64,000 nucleotides of DNA from Streptomyces sp. DH24 (GTDB lineage Bacteria > Actinomycetota > Actinomycetes > Streptomycetales > Streptomycetaceae), in contig NZ_JARVKW010000008.1 in assembly GCF_029813775.1 (NCBI RefSeq), forward strand, positions 124,001-188,000, given 5' to 3'. The notes under the pieces are model-generated. The model did no database searches. It saw only the letters and a program-made list of their open reading frames with translations, and was not told the origin of the DNA. The position numbers and the translations under genes are program-made. How positions within the stretch are numbered: the first letter of the stretch is position 1; each line of letters opens with the position of its first letter. Below, one piece after another: positions 41,491-54,500 of the stretch.

Positions 41491-42293
41491 CCGACAGCGT
41501 CCCGCCGGTCCAGCACGCCTTCTGGCGCTGGGTCGTGGCGCTCGCCGTCGTCGCCCCCTTCGGTGCCCGGCGGGCCTGGCGACGGCGCGCGGTGATCCGC
41601 CGTCACCTCGGCTTCGTGCTGCCGGCCTCGCTGCTCGGCGTCACCGCCTACAACACTTTCGTCAACCAGGCGGGCCTCACCACCCCCGCCGCCAACATGG
41701 GCATGATCATGGCGGCGTCGCCGGTGCTGATGGCGGTCCATGAACGGGTGGGCGGCGTACGGCTGGGCGCCCGGCGCGTCGCGGGACTGCTCATCGCGTG
41801 CGCGGGCGTGGTGCTGCTGGTCGGCGGAGGAGCGACGGCCGTGGGCGCCGGCGACCTGTGGATGATCGCCGCGGCCTGCTGCTTCGGCGGCTACAGCGCG
41901 CTGCTGCGGCACAGGCCGGCCGGCCTGGACGGCGTCGCGTTCCTCTTCACGGCCTTTCTGGTGGGAACGGTCCTGCTGCTGCCCGCGCAGGCCCTGAGCC
42001 TCGCCGTTCAGGGCGGCTTCACACCGACGCCGGGGACGGTCGGTCCGTTGCTCTACGTCGGCATCGCCTCCTCCGCGGTCGCCTTCTTCGCCTGGAACAA
42101 GGCGATCGCCCTGATCGGCCCGACCCGCGCCGGCATCGTCTACTACCTCCAGCCCGTGTGCGTGGCCCTGCTGTCCTGGGCGCTGCTGGCCGAGCCGACC
42201 GGCTGGACACAGGCCCTGTGCATGACGCTGATCCTGGGCGGGGTCATGCTCGGCGCGGGGGGCGCGCCGGTGAGGCGGGCGCCCCGCCGATAA
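41349..42293 (+). CDS. EamA/DMT-family transporter
   Basis: A 314-residue integral membrane protein with ten predicted helices and two EamA repeats (LLAALATLVWSGSFVTSRAL near the start; AAACCFGGYSALLRHRPAG at the beginning of the second half). The second repeat has the usual SSAVAFFAWNKAIALIGPTRAGIVYYLQPV. It probably exports an amino acid or small metabolite. The GTG start follows AAAGGAC. It is followed nine bases later by a LysR gene in the same direction. A promoter-like, AT-richer stretch with the inverted repeat CCGTTC/GAACGG (41235-41260) lies upstream, inside the tail of the preceding reading frame. Confidence 0.92.
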   Translation: MAAAADSRTRPTSTPAPGATNGAALGILLAALATLVWSGSFVTSRALADSVPPVQHAFWRWVVALAVVAPFGARRAWRRRAVIRRHLGFVLPASLLGVTAYNTFVNQAGLTTPAANMGMIMAASPVLMAVHERVGGVRLGARRVAGLLIACAGVVLLVGGGATAVGAGDLWMIAAACCFGGYSALLRHRPAGLDGVAFLFTAFLVGTVLLLPAQALSLAVQGGFTPTPGTVGPLLYVGIASSAVAFFAWNKAIALIGPTRAGIVYYLQPVCVALLSWALLAEPTGWTQALCMTLILGGVMLGAGGAPVRRAPRR

Positions 42294-42302
42294 GTTGCCG
42301 CC

Positions 42303-43208
42303 ATGGCCGAGTGGGACATCCGGAAGCTGCACATCCTGCGGACACTGCGGGAGCGGGGCACGGTGACCGCGACGGCCGAGGCGCTGCGCATGACGCCGTC
42401 GGCGGTGTCCCAGCAGCTGACGAACCTGTCCAAGCAGCTCGGGGTGCCCCTGCTGGAGGCGCACGGACGCCGGGTCAGGCTCACGGACGCGGCGCGACTG
42501 GTGCTGCGGCACGCCGAGGCGGTGTTCGAGCAACTGGAGCGTGCTGACGCCGAGTTGGCGGCCTACGTGCACGGCGAGGCCGGCGAGGTCCGGGTTGGTG
42601 CCTTCTCCACCGCCGTCCCCGCCCTCGTCGTACCGGCGGTGACGGCACTGCGGGCGACGCACCCCGGGATCACCGTGCGGGTGCGGGAGGCCGAGGCACA
42701 GGAGGCGTACGAGCTGCTGGCGACCGGGGAGACGGACCTCGCCCTGTCGCTGGCGGCGCAGGCCCCGACCGCGGCGGATGCGCGCTTCACCCGGCTCCCG
42801 CTGTTCGCGGACCCCCTCGATGTCGCGCTTCCCCACGACCACCGGCTGGCCGGCGCGGCCGAACTCCGCCTGGCCGACCTCGCCGGCGAACCGTGGATCT
42901 TCGGGGGCAGCGGGCCCTGGTCCGACATCACGCGCGGGGCGTGCGAGGCGGCCGGTTTCCGTCCCCACCAGGGACACGCGGCGGCCGGCTGGACGGCGAT
43001 CCTGGCCATGGTGGAGGCGGGCATGGGCGTCGCGCTGGTCCCGCGCATGGCGGCGGAGCGCCGGGAGGGCGTGGTCATGCGGGAGTTGAGGCGGGACCGC
43101 CCCGTCCGGCACGTCGTCGCGGCCGTGCGCAGGGGCGCGGAGGAGGGTACGGCCGCGGCGAGGGTGCTGGCGGCGCTGCGGACGGCCGCGGGGCGGACCG
43201 GTGGGTGA
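42303..43208 (+). CDS. LysR-family transcriptional regulator
   Basis: A 301-residue regulator. The N-terminal helix-turn-helix (about residues 5-62) reads LHILRTLRERGTVTATAEALRMTPSAVSQQLTNLSKQLG, typical of LysR. The effector domain (about 90-290) has GEVRVGAFSTAVPALVVPAV and a second lobe with GHAAAGWTAILAMVEAGMGVALVPR. It follows the EamA gene closely on the same strand, so it probably controls that exporter, perhaps through the AT-rich inverted repeat near 41235-41260. Relatives with this arrangement often sense amino acids. Confidence 0.93.
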   Translation: MAEWDIRKLHILRTLRERGTVTATAEALRMTPSAVSQQLTNLSKQLGVPLLEAHGRRVRLTDAARLVLRHAEAVFEQLERADAELAAYVHGEAGEVRVGAFSTAVPALVVPAVTALRATHPGITVRVREAEAQEAYELLATGETDLALSLAAQAPTAADARFTRLPLFADPLDVALPHDHRLAGAAELRLADLAGEPWIFGGSGPWSDITRGACEAAGFRPHQGHAAAGWTAILAMVEAGMGVALVPRMAAERREGVVMRELRRDRPVRHVVAAVRRGAEEGTAAARVLAALRTAAGRTGG

Positions 43209-43256
43209 CAGCGGTGGCGTCCGCCCTGACCGACCTGCCCTGACCGCTCCCGGACC

Positions 43257-43883
43257 CTAGGCCGACGGCCGCGTGACCACGTTGATGTTGAACGCGTGGG
43301 CGCCCAGACCGCCCGCGATGCCCATGAACAGCAGGGCGAAGTGCTCCTGGCCGCGCGCGGTGGTGATGCCGCCGATGTCCAGCTGGGACTCCGGGGGCCA
43401 GCCGAGGTCGGTGAGCAGCCGGCCGGCGGTGCGCTTGGCCCCGGGGTCGTCGCCGGACAGGAAGACGGTGCTCGGGCCCGCCAGATCGTTCGGGGCGATC
43501 ATCACCGTGGAGTCCATCGTGCACAGCGTCTTGACGACGGGGGTCAGCGGGAACGCCTCCTGGATCTGTTCGCCGAGGCTGCTGTTGGGGTGGGAGAGCT
43601 CGGTGTAGTCGTCGGAGAGGCCGACGCCCACGTCGATCAGGGGGATGCCGGCCAGGGCCGGGGCCCCGATGGAGTGCAGCAGCTCCACGGACACGGTGCC
43701 CGGGGTCGCGTTGACCAGGACCTCCGCCTGGGCCGCCGTTTCGCTCAGGCCCGCGACGGGGAGGCCGAGGTCCGCCCGGTCCTCCGGATGGCGGGAGCCG
43801 AGGAGTACGTCGTGCCCCGCGCCCTTCCAGCCGTGGGCCAGTGCTCGGGCGACATTGCCGGTGCCAAGGATTCCTATGCGCAT
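43257..43883 (-). CDS. NADP/F420-type oxidoreductase (F420-dependent NADP reductase-like)
   Basis: A 208-residue Rossmann protein. GILGTGNVARALAHGW is the dinucleotide-binding loop at the start and LLGSRHPED follows as the phosphate-recognition strand, which points to NADP. TPGTVSVELL and SHPNSSLGEQIQEAFPLTPVVKTL match the F420_oxidored/NADP-binding family. Members exchange hydride between NADP and F420 or reduce small substrates; which one applies here cannot be told from sequence. It is a single leftward gene converging on the LysR gene, with no operon partner. Confidence 0.85.
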   Translation of the reverse strand: MRIGILGTGNVARALAHGWKGAGHDVLLGSRHPEDRADLGLPVAGLSETAAQAEVLVNATPGTVSVELLHSIGAPALAGIPLIDVGVGLSDDYTELSHPNSSLGEQIQEAFPLTPVVKTLCTMDSTVMIAPNDLAGPSTVFLSGDDPGAKRTAGRLLTDLGWPPESQLDIGGITTARGQEHFALLFMGIAGGLGAHAFNINVVTRPSA

Positions 43884-44054
43884 GCCGCGACGCTAACCGC
43901 GGGCGGGCGCCCGGCGGATCGGGCCACGGGCCCGCACGGACCGGCACCTGAGACCTAGGCCGGAGGTCGGTGATCGCATCGTTCGCGCCATGCGGCGCGA
44001 AAGTGGCGCGTTCAACCGTTGCCGCCCGGGTGCGCGGCGCGCAGCCTGGAGACG

Positions 44055-44068
44055 CGGGAGCGCTCCCA
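44055..44068. promoter_or_regulatory. CebR box (cellulose-utilisation operator)
   Basis: CGGGAGCGCTCCCA matches the Streptomyces CebR consensus TGGGAGCGCTCCCA at 13 of 14 positions, with a perfect 12-base palindrome at 44056-44067. It lies about 150 bases upstream of the secreted dehydrogenase gene, in the 332-base gap from the divergent oxidoreductase. CebR represses cellulose/cello-oligosaccharide genes until cellobiose or a cello-oligosaccharide binds. The target gene encodes a CBM2 cellulose-binding module, which supports the assignment. Confidence 0.85.
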
Positions 44069-44215
44069 TGGGGTGTTTGTCATAGTCATGCCATAAAGCT
44101 GCTCGCGCAGCCCGCCGGCCCCCTCAAGACGACCGCCCTCAAGACGATTGCCCTCATGCGACCGCCCCGCAAGCACACCGCCACGCAAGCGTCCTCGTTC
44201 TGTTCTGGAGCCGAC

Positions 44216-45745
44216 ATGCCACGACGCCGCTGGATCGGTCCCCTGCTCGCCCTCCTGCTGACCGCCCTCTCCCCACTGCCCGCCGCCGCGACCGAGACCT
44301 CCGCCGAGACCGCCACCGCGTCCTCCGCCGCGGCGACCACGCCCCTGCCGTCGCTCACCGCGACCACCACCCAGGTCGCCTCCGGGCTGAAACGACCCAC
44401 CGCCCTGGTCGCCCCGGACGACGGCACGGACCGGCTGTTCATCACCGAGAAGCCCGGCACCGTACGCGTCTACCACCCGGACACCGGCCTGGCCTCGACC
44501 CCGCTGGCCGACATCACCTCGGCCGTGGACGAGTCGGGCAACGAGCGCGGCCTGCTCGGCATCGCGCTGCCGCCCGACTTCGCCGAGAGCCAGGACCTGT
44601 ACCTGGCGTACACGGCACGGCCCGACGGCGCGGTCACGCTCGCCCGCTACCGGCTGGACGAGTCCCGCCTCGAAGTTCTGCTCTCCCAGGAGCACGCCCA
44701 GTACAGCAACCACAACGGCGGCCAGCTCGCCTTCGGCCCCGACGGCAAGCTCTACTGGAGCATCGGCGACGGCGGCGGCTCCGGCGACCCCTTCGACGCC
44801 GGGCAGCGTCTCGACACGCTGCTGGGCAAGATCATGCGCATCGACGTCAGCCGCCGCTGCGACCCGCTGCCGTACTGCGTCCCCGCCGACAACCCCTTCG
44901 TGGGCAAGGCCGGCGCCCGCGAGGAGATCTGGCTGTACGGGCTGCGCAACCCGTGGCGGTTCTCCTTCGACGCGGCCGACGGCTCGATGTGGATCGGCGA
45001 CGTGGGCCAGGGGCACTGGGAGGAGGTCGACCACATCGCACCCGGACGGGGCGGGCTGAACCTCGGCTGGTCCTGCTACGAGGGCCTGGAGAAGTTCGAG
45101 GGCGGCGACTGCGTGCCCGGTGAGACGTACACGAAGCCGGTCTTCACCTACTCGCCGTACACCGGCGGCTGTTCGGTCATCGGCGGCCACGTCTACCGGG
45201 GCCGGCAGTACGCCGACCTGGTCGGCGGCACGTACATCGCCACCGACTACTGCTCGTCCACGGTCTGGGCGCTGCGCCCCGACGGCAACGGCGGTTACGA
45301 GCAGGCCGAGATCGGCAGGATGCCCACCCAGGTGACGACGATCGGCACGACCGCCGCCGGGGAGTTCTACGTGGTCAACGACCTGCCGGGCGGACTGCAC
45401 CGGGTGTCGTTCGCGAAGGAGGAACCCACCTGCCGGGTGGACCGCACCGTGAAGACCTGGGGCACCGGCCAGACGGTCGACCTCACCGTCACCAACACCG
45501 GCAGCACCCCGGTGAACGGCTGGACCCTGGAATTCCCGATCGCCTTCGGCCAGACGATCGTCTCCGACTGGAACACGGACCTCACCCAGTTGAGCAACGT
45601 GATCACGGCGACCAACGCCTCGCACAACGCGACGATCGCTCCCGGCGCGAGCATCACCCTCGGCTACCTCGCCGAACACACGGGCGACACGTCGCCGCCG
45701 CCGCGCTTCATGCTGAACGGGGACGCGTGCGCGGTGGGCCGCTGA
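44216..45745 (+). CDS. Secreted PQQ-dependent sugar dehydrogenase with CBM2 cellulose-binding module
   Basis: A 509-residue exported protein. A signal peptide (MPRRRWIGPLLALLLTALSPLPAAA, cleavage near residue 25) is followed by a soluble glucose/sorbosone dehydrogenase beta-propeller (about 50-395). It has RPTALVAPDDG, ERGLLGIALPPDF, the active-site His region NHNGGQLAFGPDGKLYWSIGDGG, GLRNPWRFSFD and GGHVYRGRQYADL. The last 104 residues are a CBM2 module (Cys near each end, three Trp as in cellulose-binding faces, TNTGSTPVNGWTL). It probably oxidises cello- or other plant-sugar ends at the cellulose surface using PQQ. ATG 44216 was chosen because of the GGAG site and the signal peptide; upstream codons are not coding-like. 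A CebR box lies upstream. Confidence 0.92.
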   Translation: MPRRRWIGPLLALLLTALSPLPAAATETSAETATASSAAATTPLPSLTATTTQVASGLKRPTALVAPDDGTDRLFITEKPGTVRVYHPDTGLASTPLADITSAVDESGNERGLLGIALPPDFAESQDLYLAYTARPDGAVTLARYRLDESRLEVLLSQEHAQYSNHNGGQLAFGPDGKLYWSIGDGGGSGDPFDAGQRLDTLLGKIMRIDVSRRCDPLPYCVPADNPFVGKAGAREEIWLYGLRNPWRFSFDAADGSMWIGDVGQGHWEEVDHIAPGRGGLNLGWSCYEGLEKFEGGDCVPGETYTKPVFTYSPYTGGCSVIGGHVYRGRQYADLVGGTYIATDYCSSTVWALRPDGNGGYEQAEIGRMPTQVTTIGTTAAGEFYVVNDLPGGLHRVSFAKEEPTCRVDRTVKTWGTGQTVDLTVTNTGSTPVNGWTLEFPIAFGQTIVSDWNTDLTQLSNVITATNASHNATIAPGASITLGYLAEHTGDTSPPPRFMLNGDACAVGR

Positions 45746-45784
45746 GCGGGGGCACGGCGGACCCGTGACCGAGGGAACCGCAGA

Positions 45785-45813
45785 GGCGCCCGGCGTATTC
45801 GCCGCCGGGCGCC
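45785..45813. terminator. Bidirectional terminator between dehydrogenase and pepN genes
   Basis: A perfect 11-base stem (45785-45795 with 45803-45813) and seven-base loop, then CCCTTCTC on the right, between two convergent genes. Confidence 0.88.
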
Positions 45814-45835
45814 CCTTCTCGTGTTCGACTGCCGG

Positions 45836-48403
45836 TCAGGCCCCCGCGTCGGCCGACTGGGCGTGCAGTGCGCGTTCCACGCCCGAGCGGGATTCCGAGA
45901 CCAGGCGGCGCAGGGCCGCGTTCGGGTTGGCCGACGTGAGCCAGGCGTCCGTGCGGTCCAGGGTGTCCTCGGAGACCTGGATCGACGGGTAGAGGCCGAC
46001 CGCGATCTGCTGGGCCATCTCGTAGGAGCGGGAGTCCCAGATGTCCTTGACCACCTCGAAGTACCGCTCCGCGTACGGGGCCAGGAGTTCGCGCTGGTCC
46101 GTCTGGACGAAGCCGGCGATGACGGCCTCCTGGACGGCGTTCGGCAGCTTGTCGGACTCGACGACCGACGCCCACGCCTCCGCCTTGGCCTCCGGCGTCG
46201 GGCGGGCGGCGCGCGCGCTCGCCGCGTGGCGCTCACCGGCGGCCGTCCTGTCCCGCTCGTACTCGGCGGCGATCTCCGCCTCGTCGAACCGGCCGACCGC
46301 CGCGAGCCGCTGCACGAACGCCCCGCGCAGCTCCGTGTCGACGGCCAGGCCCTCGATCGTCTGCGAGCCGTCCAGCAGCGCCTCCAGCAGGTCCAGCTGC
46401 TCCGGCGTACGGGCCGTCGCCGCGAACGCGCGGGCCCACGCCAGCTGCTGGTCGCTGCCGGCGTCCGCCGTCCGCAGGTGGGCGAGCGTGGCGTCCGTCC
46501 AGCGGGTGAGCAGCGTCTCGCGGGCGGCCGGGTCGGCGTACAGGTCGATCGCCAGCTTCACCTGGCGGTGCAGCGACTGCACGACACCGATGTCGGACTC
46601 CTTGCCGATGCCCGACAGGACGAGGGAGAGGTAGTCGCGCGTGGCGAGTTCCGCGTCCCGCGTCATGTCCCAGGCCGACGCCCAGCACAGGGCCCGGGGC
46701 AGGGACTCCGTGAAGTCGCCCAGGTGCTCGGTGACGAAGGCCAGCGACTGCTCGTCCAGGCGGACCTTCGCGTACGACAGGTCGTCGTCGTTGAGCAGGA
46801 CCACGGCCGGGCGGGGCTTGCCCACCAGCTGCGGCACGGACGTCAGTTCGCCGTCCACGTCCAGCTCGACGCGCTCGCCGCGCACCAGCTTGCCGCCCGC
46901 GTCGAGGTCGTAGCAGCCGATCGCGATGCGGTGCGGGCGCAGCGTCGGTTCGCCCTTCGCGCCGGCCGGGAGCGCCGGGGCCTCCTGGCGGACGGCGAAG
47001 GAGGTGATGAGACCGGCCCCGTCGGTCTCGATCCGCGGGCGCAGGACGTTGATGCCCGCCGTCTCCAGCCACTTCTCCGACCACGTCCTCAGGTCGCGGC
47101 CGGAGGTCTCCTCCAGGGCGCCCAGCAGGTCGGACAGGCGCGTGTTGCCGAACGCGTGCCGCTTGAAGTACGCCTGCACGCCCCGGAAGAACTCGTCCTC
47201 GCCGACGTAGGCGACGAGCTGCTTCAGCACGGAGGCGCCCTTGGCGTACGTGATGCCGTCGAAGTTGACGAGCACGTCGTCCAGGTCGCGGATGTCCGCC
47301 ATGATCGGGTGCGTGGACGGCAGCTGGTCCTGGCGGTAGGCCCACGTCTTCATCGAGTTGGCGAACGTGGTCCACGAGTGCGGCCAGCGCGAGCCGGGCG
47401 CGGCGGCCTGGCAGGCGATGGAGGTGTAGGTGGCGAACGACTCGTTCAGCCACAGGTCGTTCCACCACTCCATGGTCACGAGGTCGCCGAACCACATGTG
47501 GGCCAGCTCGTGCAGGATGGTCTCGGCGCGCGTCTCGTACGCCGCGTCCGTCACCTTCGACCGGAAGACGTACTGGTCGCGGATGGTCACCGCGCCCGCG
47601 TTCTCCATCGCGCCCGCGTTGAACTCCGGCACGAACAGCTGGTCGTACTTCTCGAACGGGTACGCGTAGTCGAACTTCTCCTGGAACCAGTCGAAGCCCT
47701 GCCGGGTGACCTCGAAGATGGCGTCCGAGTCGAGGTGCTCGGCGAGGGAGGGCCGGCAGTAGATGCCGAGCGGCACGGACTGGCCGTCCTTCTCGTACAC
47801 GCTGTGCACCGAGTGGTAGGGGCCGACGATCAGTGCCGTGACGTACGTCGACATCCGCGGCGTCGGCGCGAACTCCCAGACGCAGTCGCGCGGTTCGGGC
47901 GTCGGCGAGTTGGAGACGACGGTCCAGCCCTCCGGCGCGCGCACGGTGAACCGGAACGTCGCCTTCAGGTCGGGCTGCTCGAAGCTCGCGAACACCCGGC
48001 GGGCGTCGGGCACTTCGAACTGGGTGTAGAGGTACGCCTGGTCGTCGACCGGGTCGACGAAGCGGTGCAGGCCCTCGCCGGTGTTGGTGTACGCGCAGTC
48101 CGCGACCACGCGCAGCACGTTGCGGCCCCGGAGCAGGCCGGGAAGCGCGATCCGCGAGTCCTTGAAGACGTCGGCGGGGTCGAGGGCGTCGCCGTTCAGG
48201 ACCACCTCGTGGACGGCCGGGGCGACCAGGTCGATGAAGGACTCGGCCCCGTCCTCCGCGACGTCGAAGCGCACCGTGGTCACGGACCTGTAGGTACCGC
48301 CCTCCTGCGCGCCGGAGAGGTCGAGATCGATCTCGTACGAGTCAACGGCGAGCAGCTTCGCCCGCTGCTGCGCCTCTTCGCGAGTCAGGTTTGTGCCAGG
48401 CAC
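45836..48403 (-). CDS. pepN: Aminopeptidase N (M1 family)
   Basis: An 855-residue cytoplasmic zinc aminopeptidase of full length. The substrate-amine motif GAMEN is at about residues 264-268. The zinc site HELAHMWFGD lies at about 300-309, with the third ligand Glu in WLNESFATY. The C-terminal helical domain follows. It removes N-terminal residues from peptides in protein turnover. The GTG start has a GAGGAG site. A second, clearly related copy lies in this window at 60445-63039, in the same direction and with the same motifs. Confidence 0.96.
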   Translation of the reverse strand: MPGTNLTREEAQQRAKLLAVDSYEIDLDLSGAQEGGTYRSVTTVRFDVAEDGAESFIDLVAPAVHEVVLNGDALDPADVFKDSRIALPGLLRGRNVLRVVADCAYTNTGEGLHRFVDPVDDQAYLYTQFEVPDARRVFASFEQPDLKATFRFTVRAPEGWTVVSNSPTPEPRDCVWEFAPTPRMSTYVTALIVGPYHSVHSVYEKDGQSVPLGIYCRPSLAEHLDSDAIFEVTRQGFDWFQEKFDYAYPFEKYDQLFVPEFNAGAMENAGAVTIRDQYVFRSKVTDAAYETRAETILHELAHMWFGDLVTMEWWNDLWLNESFATYTSIACQAAAPGSRWPHSWTTFANSMKTWAYRQDQLPSTHPIMADIRDLDDVLVNFDGITYAKGASVLKQLVAYVGEDEFFRGVQAYFKRHAFGNTRLSDLLGALEETSGRDLRTWSEKWLETAGINVLRPRIETDGAGLITSFAVRQEAPALPAGAKGEPTLRPHRIAIGCYDLDAGGKLVRGERVELDVDGELTSVPQLVGKPRPAVVLLNDDDLSYAKVRLDEQSLAFVTEHLGDFTESLPRALCWASAWDMTRDAELATRDYLSLVLSGIGKESDIGVVQSLHRQVKLAIDLYADPAARETLLTRWTDATLAHLRTADAGSDQQLAWARAFAATARTPEQLDLLEALLDGSQTIEGLAVDTELRGAFVQRLAAVGRFDEAEIAAEYERDRTAAGERHAASARAARPTPEAKAEAWASVVESDKLPNAVQEAVIAGFVQTDQRELLAPYAERYFEVVKDIWDSRSYEMAQQIAVGLYPSIQVSEDTLDRTDAWLTSANPNAALRRLVSESRSGVERALHAQSADAGA

Positions 48404-48587
48404 GCGGTCATCTCCTCGTTATGTGTGGGTTCGGACATCCTTCCATGTACGCGGGCCGACCGGGGTGGCCACATCGGTCGGACCAGGGCCCGGTTCCACC
48501 CGTTCCAGGTCGGCTCGGTCCCGCGCCGGCGCATGGCGGGATCGACTCGGCACTGCGGGCGGCACCTGGCCCTCGGAGCGCGAAGAA

Positions 48588-48616
48588 GGGCGCCCACCGT
48601 CAGCCGGTGGGCGCCC
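48588..48616. terminator. Terminator of asd
   Basis: A perfect 12-base stem (48588-48599 with 48605-48616) and five-base loop, 20 bases beyond the end of the leftward asd gene. Confidence 0.9.
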
Positions 48617-48636
48617 CTGCGATGTGTGCGGCGGTT

Positions 48637-51481
<2,845 letters not shown>

Positions 51482-51500
51482 CCGGGGCCGGGCACGAGAA

Positions 51501-51534
51501 AGGGGCGGGCGCCCACTGTGGACGCCCGCCCCCT
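51501..51534. terminator. Bidirectional terminator
   Basis: GGGGCGGGCG pairs with CGCCCGCCCC over an 11-base spacer, between the convergent membrane-protein and subtilase genes. Confidence 0.82.
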
Positions 51535-51549
51535 CAGCCGTGAGCGGTG

Positions 51550-54500
51550 TTACGGCGTGACCTTCTCGATGGCGACGCTGCCCGCGCCCGCGACCGTGCC
51601 GCGCGCGTTGACCAGCTGGACCCGCCCGAAGAACTCACGTCCCTCGGGAGCGGCCGCCGCGGCGGTGACGCTCGCGGTGACCGTGGCCGAGTCGCCCGTG
51701 CCGAGCTTCACCGGCGTGGCGCCGTCGACGGAGACGGTGCCGAGGGACGCGGCGAAGAACACGTCCCGGTAGTCGTACTCCGTCGTGCCGGCGGGCACGG
51801 CGTAGCCGAAAACCTCGATCGTGTACGTGCCGGCGGCCGGCTTCTTGACGGAGACGGCCTCCTCGGAGTCGCCGTCGGCGGAGCTGCCGACCTCCTTGCC
51901 GTCCTTGTCGTACACGGCGAGGTCGAGGTCGGCGGCGGTGTCCGAGACACCACCGATGACGACGTCCAGGGAGTCGGCGCCCGCGGGCACCTCGACCGTG
52001 GTGGTGTGCGTCTCGCCCGCCTTGATGGCCGGGCGGGCCGAGTTGGCGGAGCCGAGCGGGCCGCCGATGAGCCTGCCGTCGAGGGCGGCGAACGCGTTCG
52101 TCACCTTCCAGGACGCGTCGACCGGGGTGCCGACCTTCGCCTCGGGGACGGTGACCGTCTCCGGGTCGAAGGAGGCGCCGAGGACGGCGACGTCGAGCCG
52201 GTAGGGGTTGTCCAGCAGCGGCGACGTGCGGCGCGACTCGACCTCGATCTCCCAGACGCCCGGCTGCGGGTCGGCGTACGACCGCAGGTCCGGCCGGCAG
52301 GTGTTGGCCGGGTTGGTGTAGTTCGGGTAGCAGTTGATCGTCGACGTCGGGTCGGACGGGACGCCGTACGGGTGGATGGAGATGAACCGGGTCTGGCTCT
52401 TGTCCGCCAGGCCGCCGAGCGCGACCTCAAGGGTCCTGGCGCCCTCGGGCACGGTCATGAAGTACGACTTGGTGCTGTTGCGCTGCACCGAGCCGGACGC
52501 GGAGAAGGTGTGGTCGACCGGCGACGCGGCGACGACCGTCGTCATGACCTGCCGGTCGATGCCCTCGGTGCGCGGGTCGTCCACCTCGAGGATGGCGCTC
52601 TTGAGACCGCCGGAGCGCGGCGCGGCCTGCACCTTGACGGTGACCGGCTTGTTCAGCGGCAGCGCGACCTCGTCGGAGCCGACGACCCGGAAGGTGTCAC
52701 CGGCGTTGTTCTCGAAGTGCAGCTCGTGCCGGATCGCCCGGTCGGCGCCGGACGTACGGGTCAGCGTGATCTCGTACGTCTTCTTCTGGCCGGCCTTGAG
52801 GCCGCCCTCGCGGTCGTACAGGCCCGTGCCGTAGCCCGGGGTCTTGAGGAACTGGTCGATCGCGGTGTCGACCGGCGCCTTCACCGTGTACTGGTGCGCG
52901 TCGGCGCCGTCGCGGATCGCGTCCCAGGCGTCGCCGATGTTGATGAGGCCGGCGCCTTCCTCGTACGCCTGCACACCCTTGATGTGGTCGGCGGTCGAGG
53001 TGAGCGCGGTGCGCAGCTTGGCGGGCGTCAGGGCGATGCCCTTCTGCTTGGCGGCGCTCAGCAGCAGCGCCGAGGCGCCAGCGGCCTGCGGGGAGGCCAT
53101 CGAGGTGCCCTGGAGCATCGAGTAGCCGGGCGGCAGGGAGTAGCCGGCCTCGGCGACCGGGCCGCCGGGCGACCAGGTCTGCGTGGTGTTGATGGCCGCG
53201 CCGGGCGCGGCCAGGGTCGGCGTGAAGCCGCCGTCCTCACGCGGGCCGCGCGAGGAGAACGGCATCATCGCGTACTTCTTCTCCACGACGGAGCCGTAGT
53301 TGGCGGCCCAGGTCTCCCTGGAGATGGACGCGCCGACCGAGATGACCTTGTCGGACAGCGACGGGTCGCCGATGGTGTTGGCGCCGGGGCCGGAGTTGCC
53401 GGCCGAGATGACCAGCTGCACGCCGTACTCGTCGATGAGGCGCGTGTAGAGCTCGGCGCGGGCGTTGTTGCCGTCGTTCAGCGCGGGCAGGCCGCCGATC
53501 GACATGTTGACGATGTCGACGCCGCGCTTGGTGACGAGGTCGATCATGCCCTCGGTGAGCGCGACGTTGGTGCAGCCGCCGCTCCAGGTGCAGGCGCGCG
53601 AGGAGACCAGCTTGGCGCCGGGGGCGGCACCGTCCATCCGGCCGCCGAACAGGCCGTTGGCGGCGGTGATGCCGGCGACGTGCGTGCCGTGGGAGCCCTC
53701 GATGACGCCGATGCTGACGTAGTCGGCCTTGGCGCCGGCGGCGTTGTAGACGACGTCCTTGCGGATCTCCACGACGAACGGGATGCGCTCGGCGATCTCG
53801 GTCGCCGGGTTGTCCGTCCCGAAGTAGCCGATCTGGTAGCCGTCCTTGTACGGCTTCATCGCGGTGTCGTCGGTGAAGTCGAGGTTGTCGTTCAGGTCGA
53901 CGCGGACGGTGCCGGCGGCGGCGTCGTACAGCACGCCCCAGACGTCCGTGGTGTCGCCGTCGCGGTTGAGGTCGCCGGCCATGTCGCCACCGGTGGTGGC
54001 GGACTCGGAGAAGTAGTTGAACTTGTGGGCGCCCTGGGGGGCCTTGAACGTCTCGGTGCCCAGGCTCGCCGTGGTGATCGAGAACGTCGGGCCGCTGACC
54101 GAGGTGGTCATCCGCCGCCAGGTGCCGTCGCCGTCGCGGACCGGGTCGGTCGCGGTGACCCAGTCGACGATCTTGCGCTCGCCGGTGGTGGTCTTCTGCA
54201 GCGCGGGATGGCCGAGGTCGACACCGGAGTCGAGGATGCCGATGGTGATGCCGCGGCCGTCCGCCTTCGGGTGGTCCTCGACGAAGTCGACGGCGCCGGT
54301 CTCGAAGGACGGGTTGTACGGGTTCTCGGCCGGGGTGTTCTTGCCCGGGGCCGGGTAGCTGCCCGTGCTGCCGGTGGTGGCGCCCTTGGCGCGGTCCCCG
54401 GCAGGCGTCGGGTCGGGCAGCGGGATCTCCTCGCGCAGGTCGATGCCGTGCACGGAGGAGAGCTTGGCGGCGGCGGCGATGGCCGCGTCCGCCTTCGCGG

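Noticed and set aside
43970..44215. Upstream extension of the PQQ dehydrogenase frame
   Set aside because: It reads through the CebR box and has no signal peptide or ribosome site; the ATG at 44216 gives a proper signal peptide.
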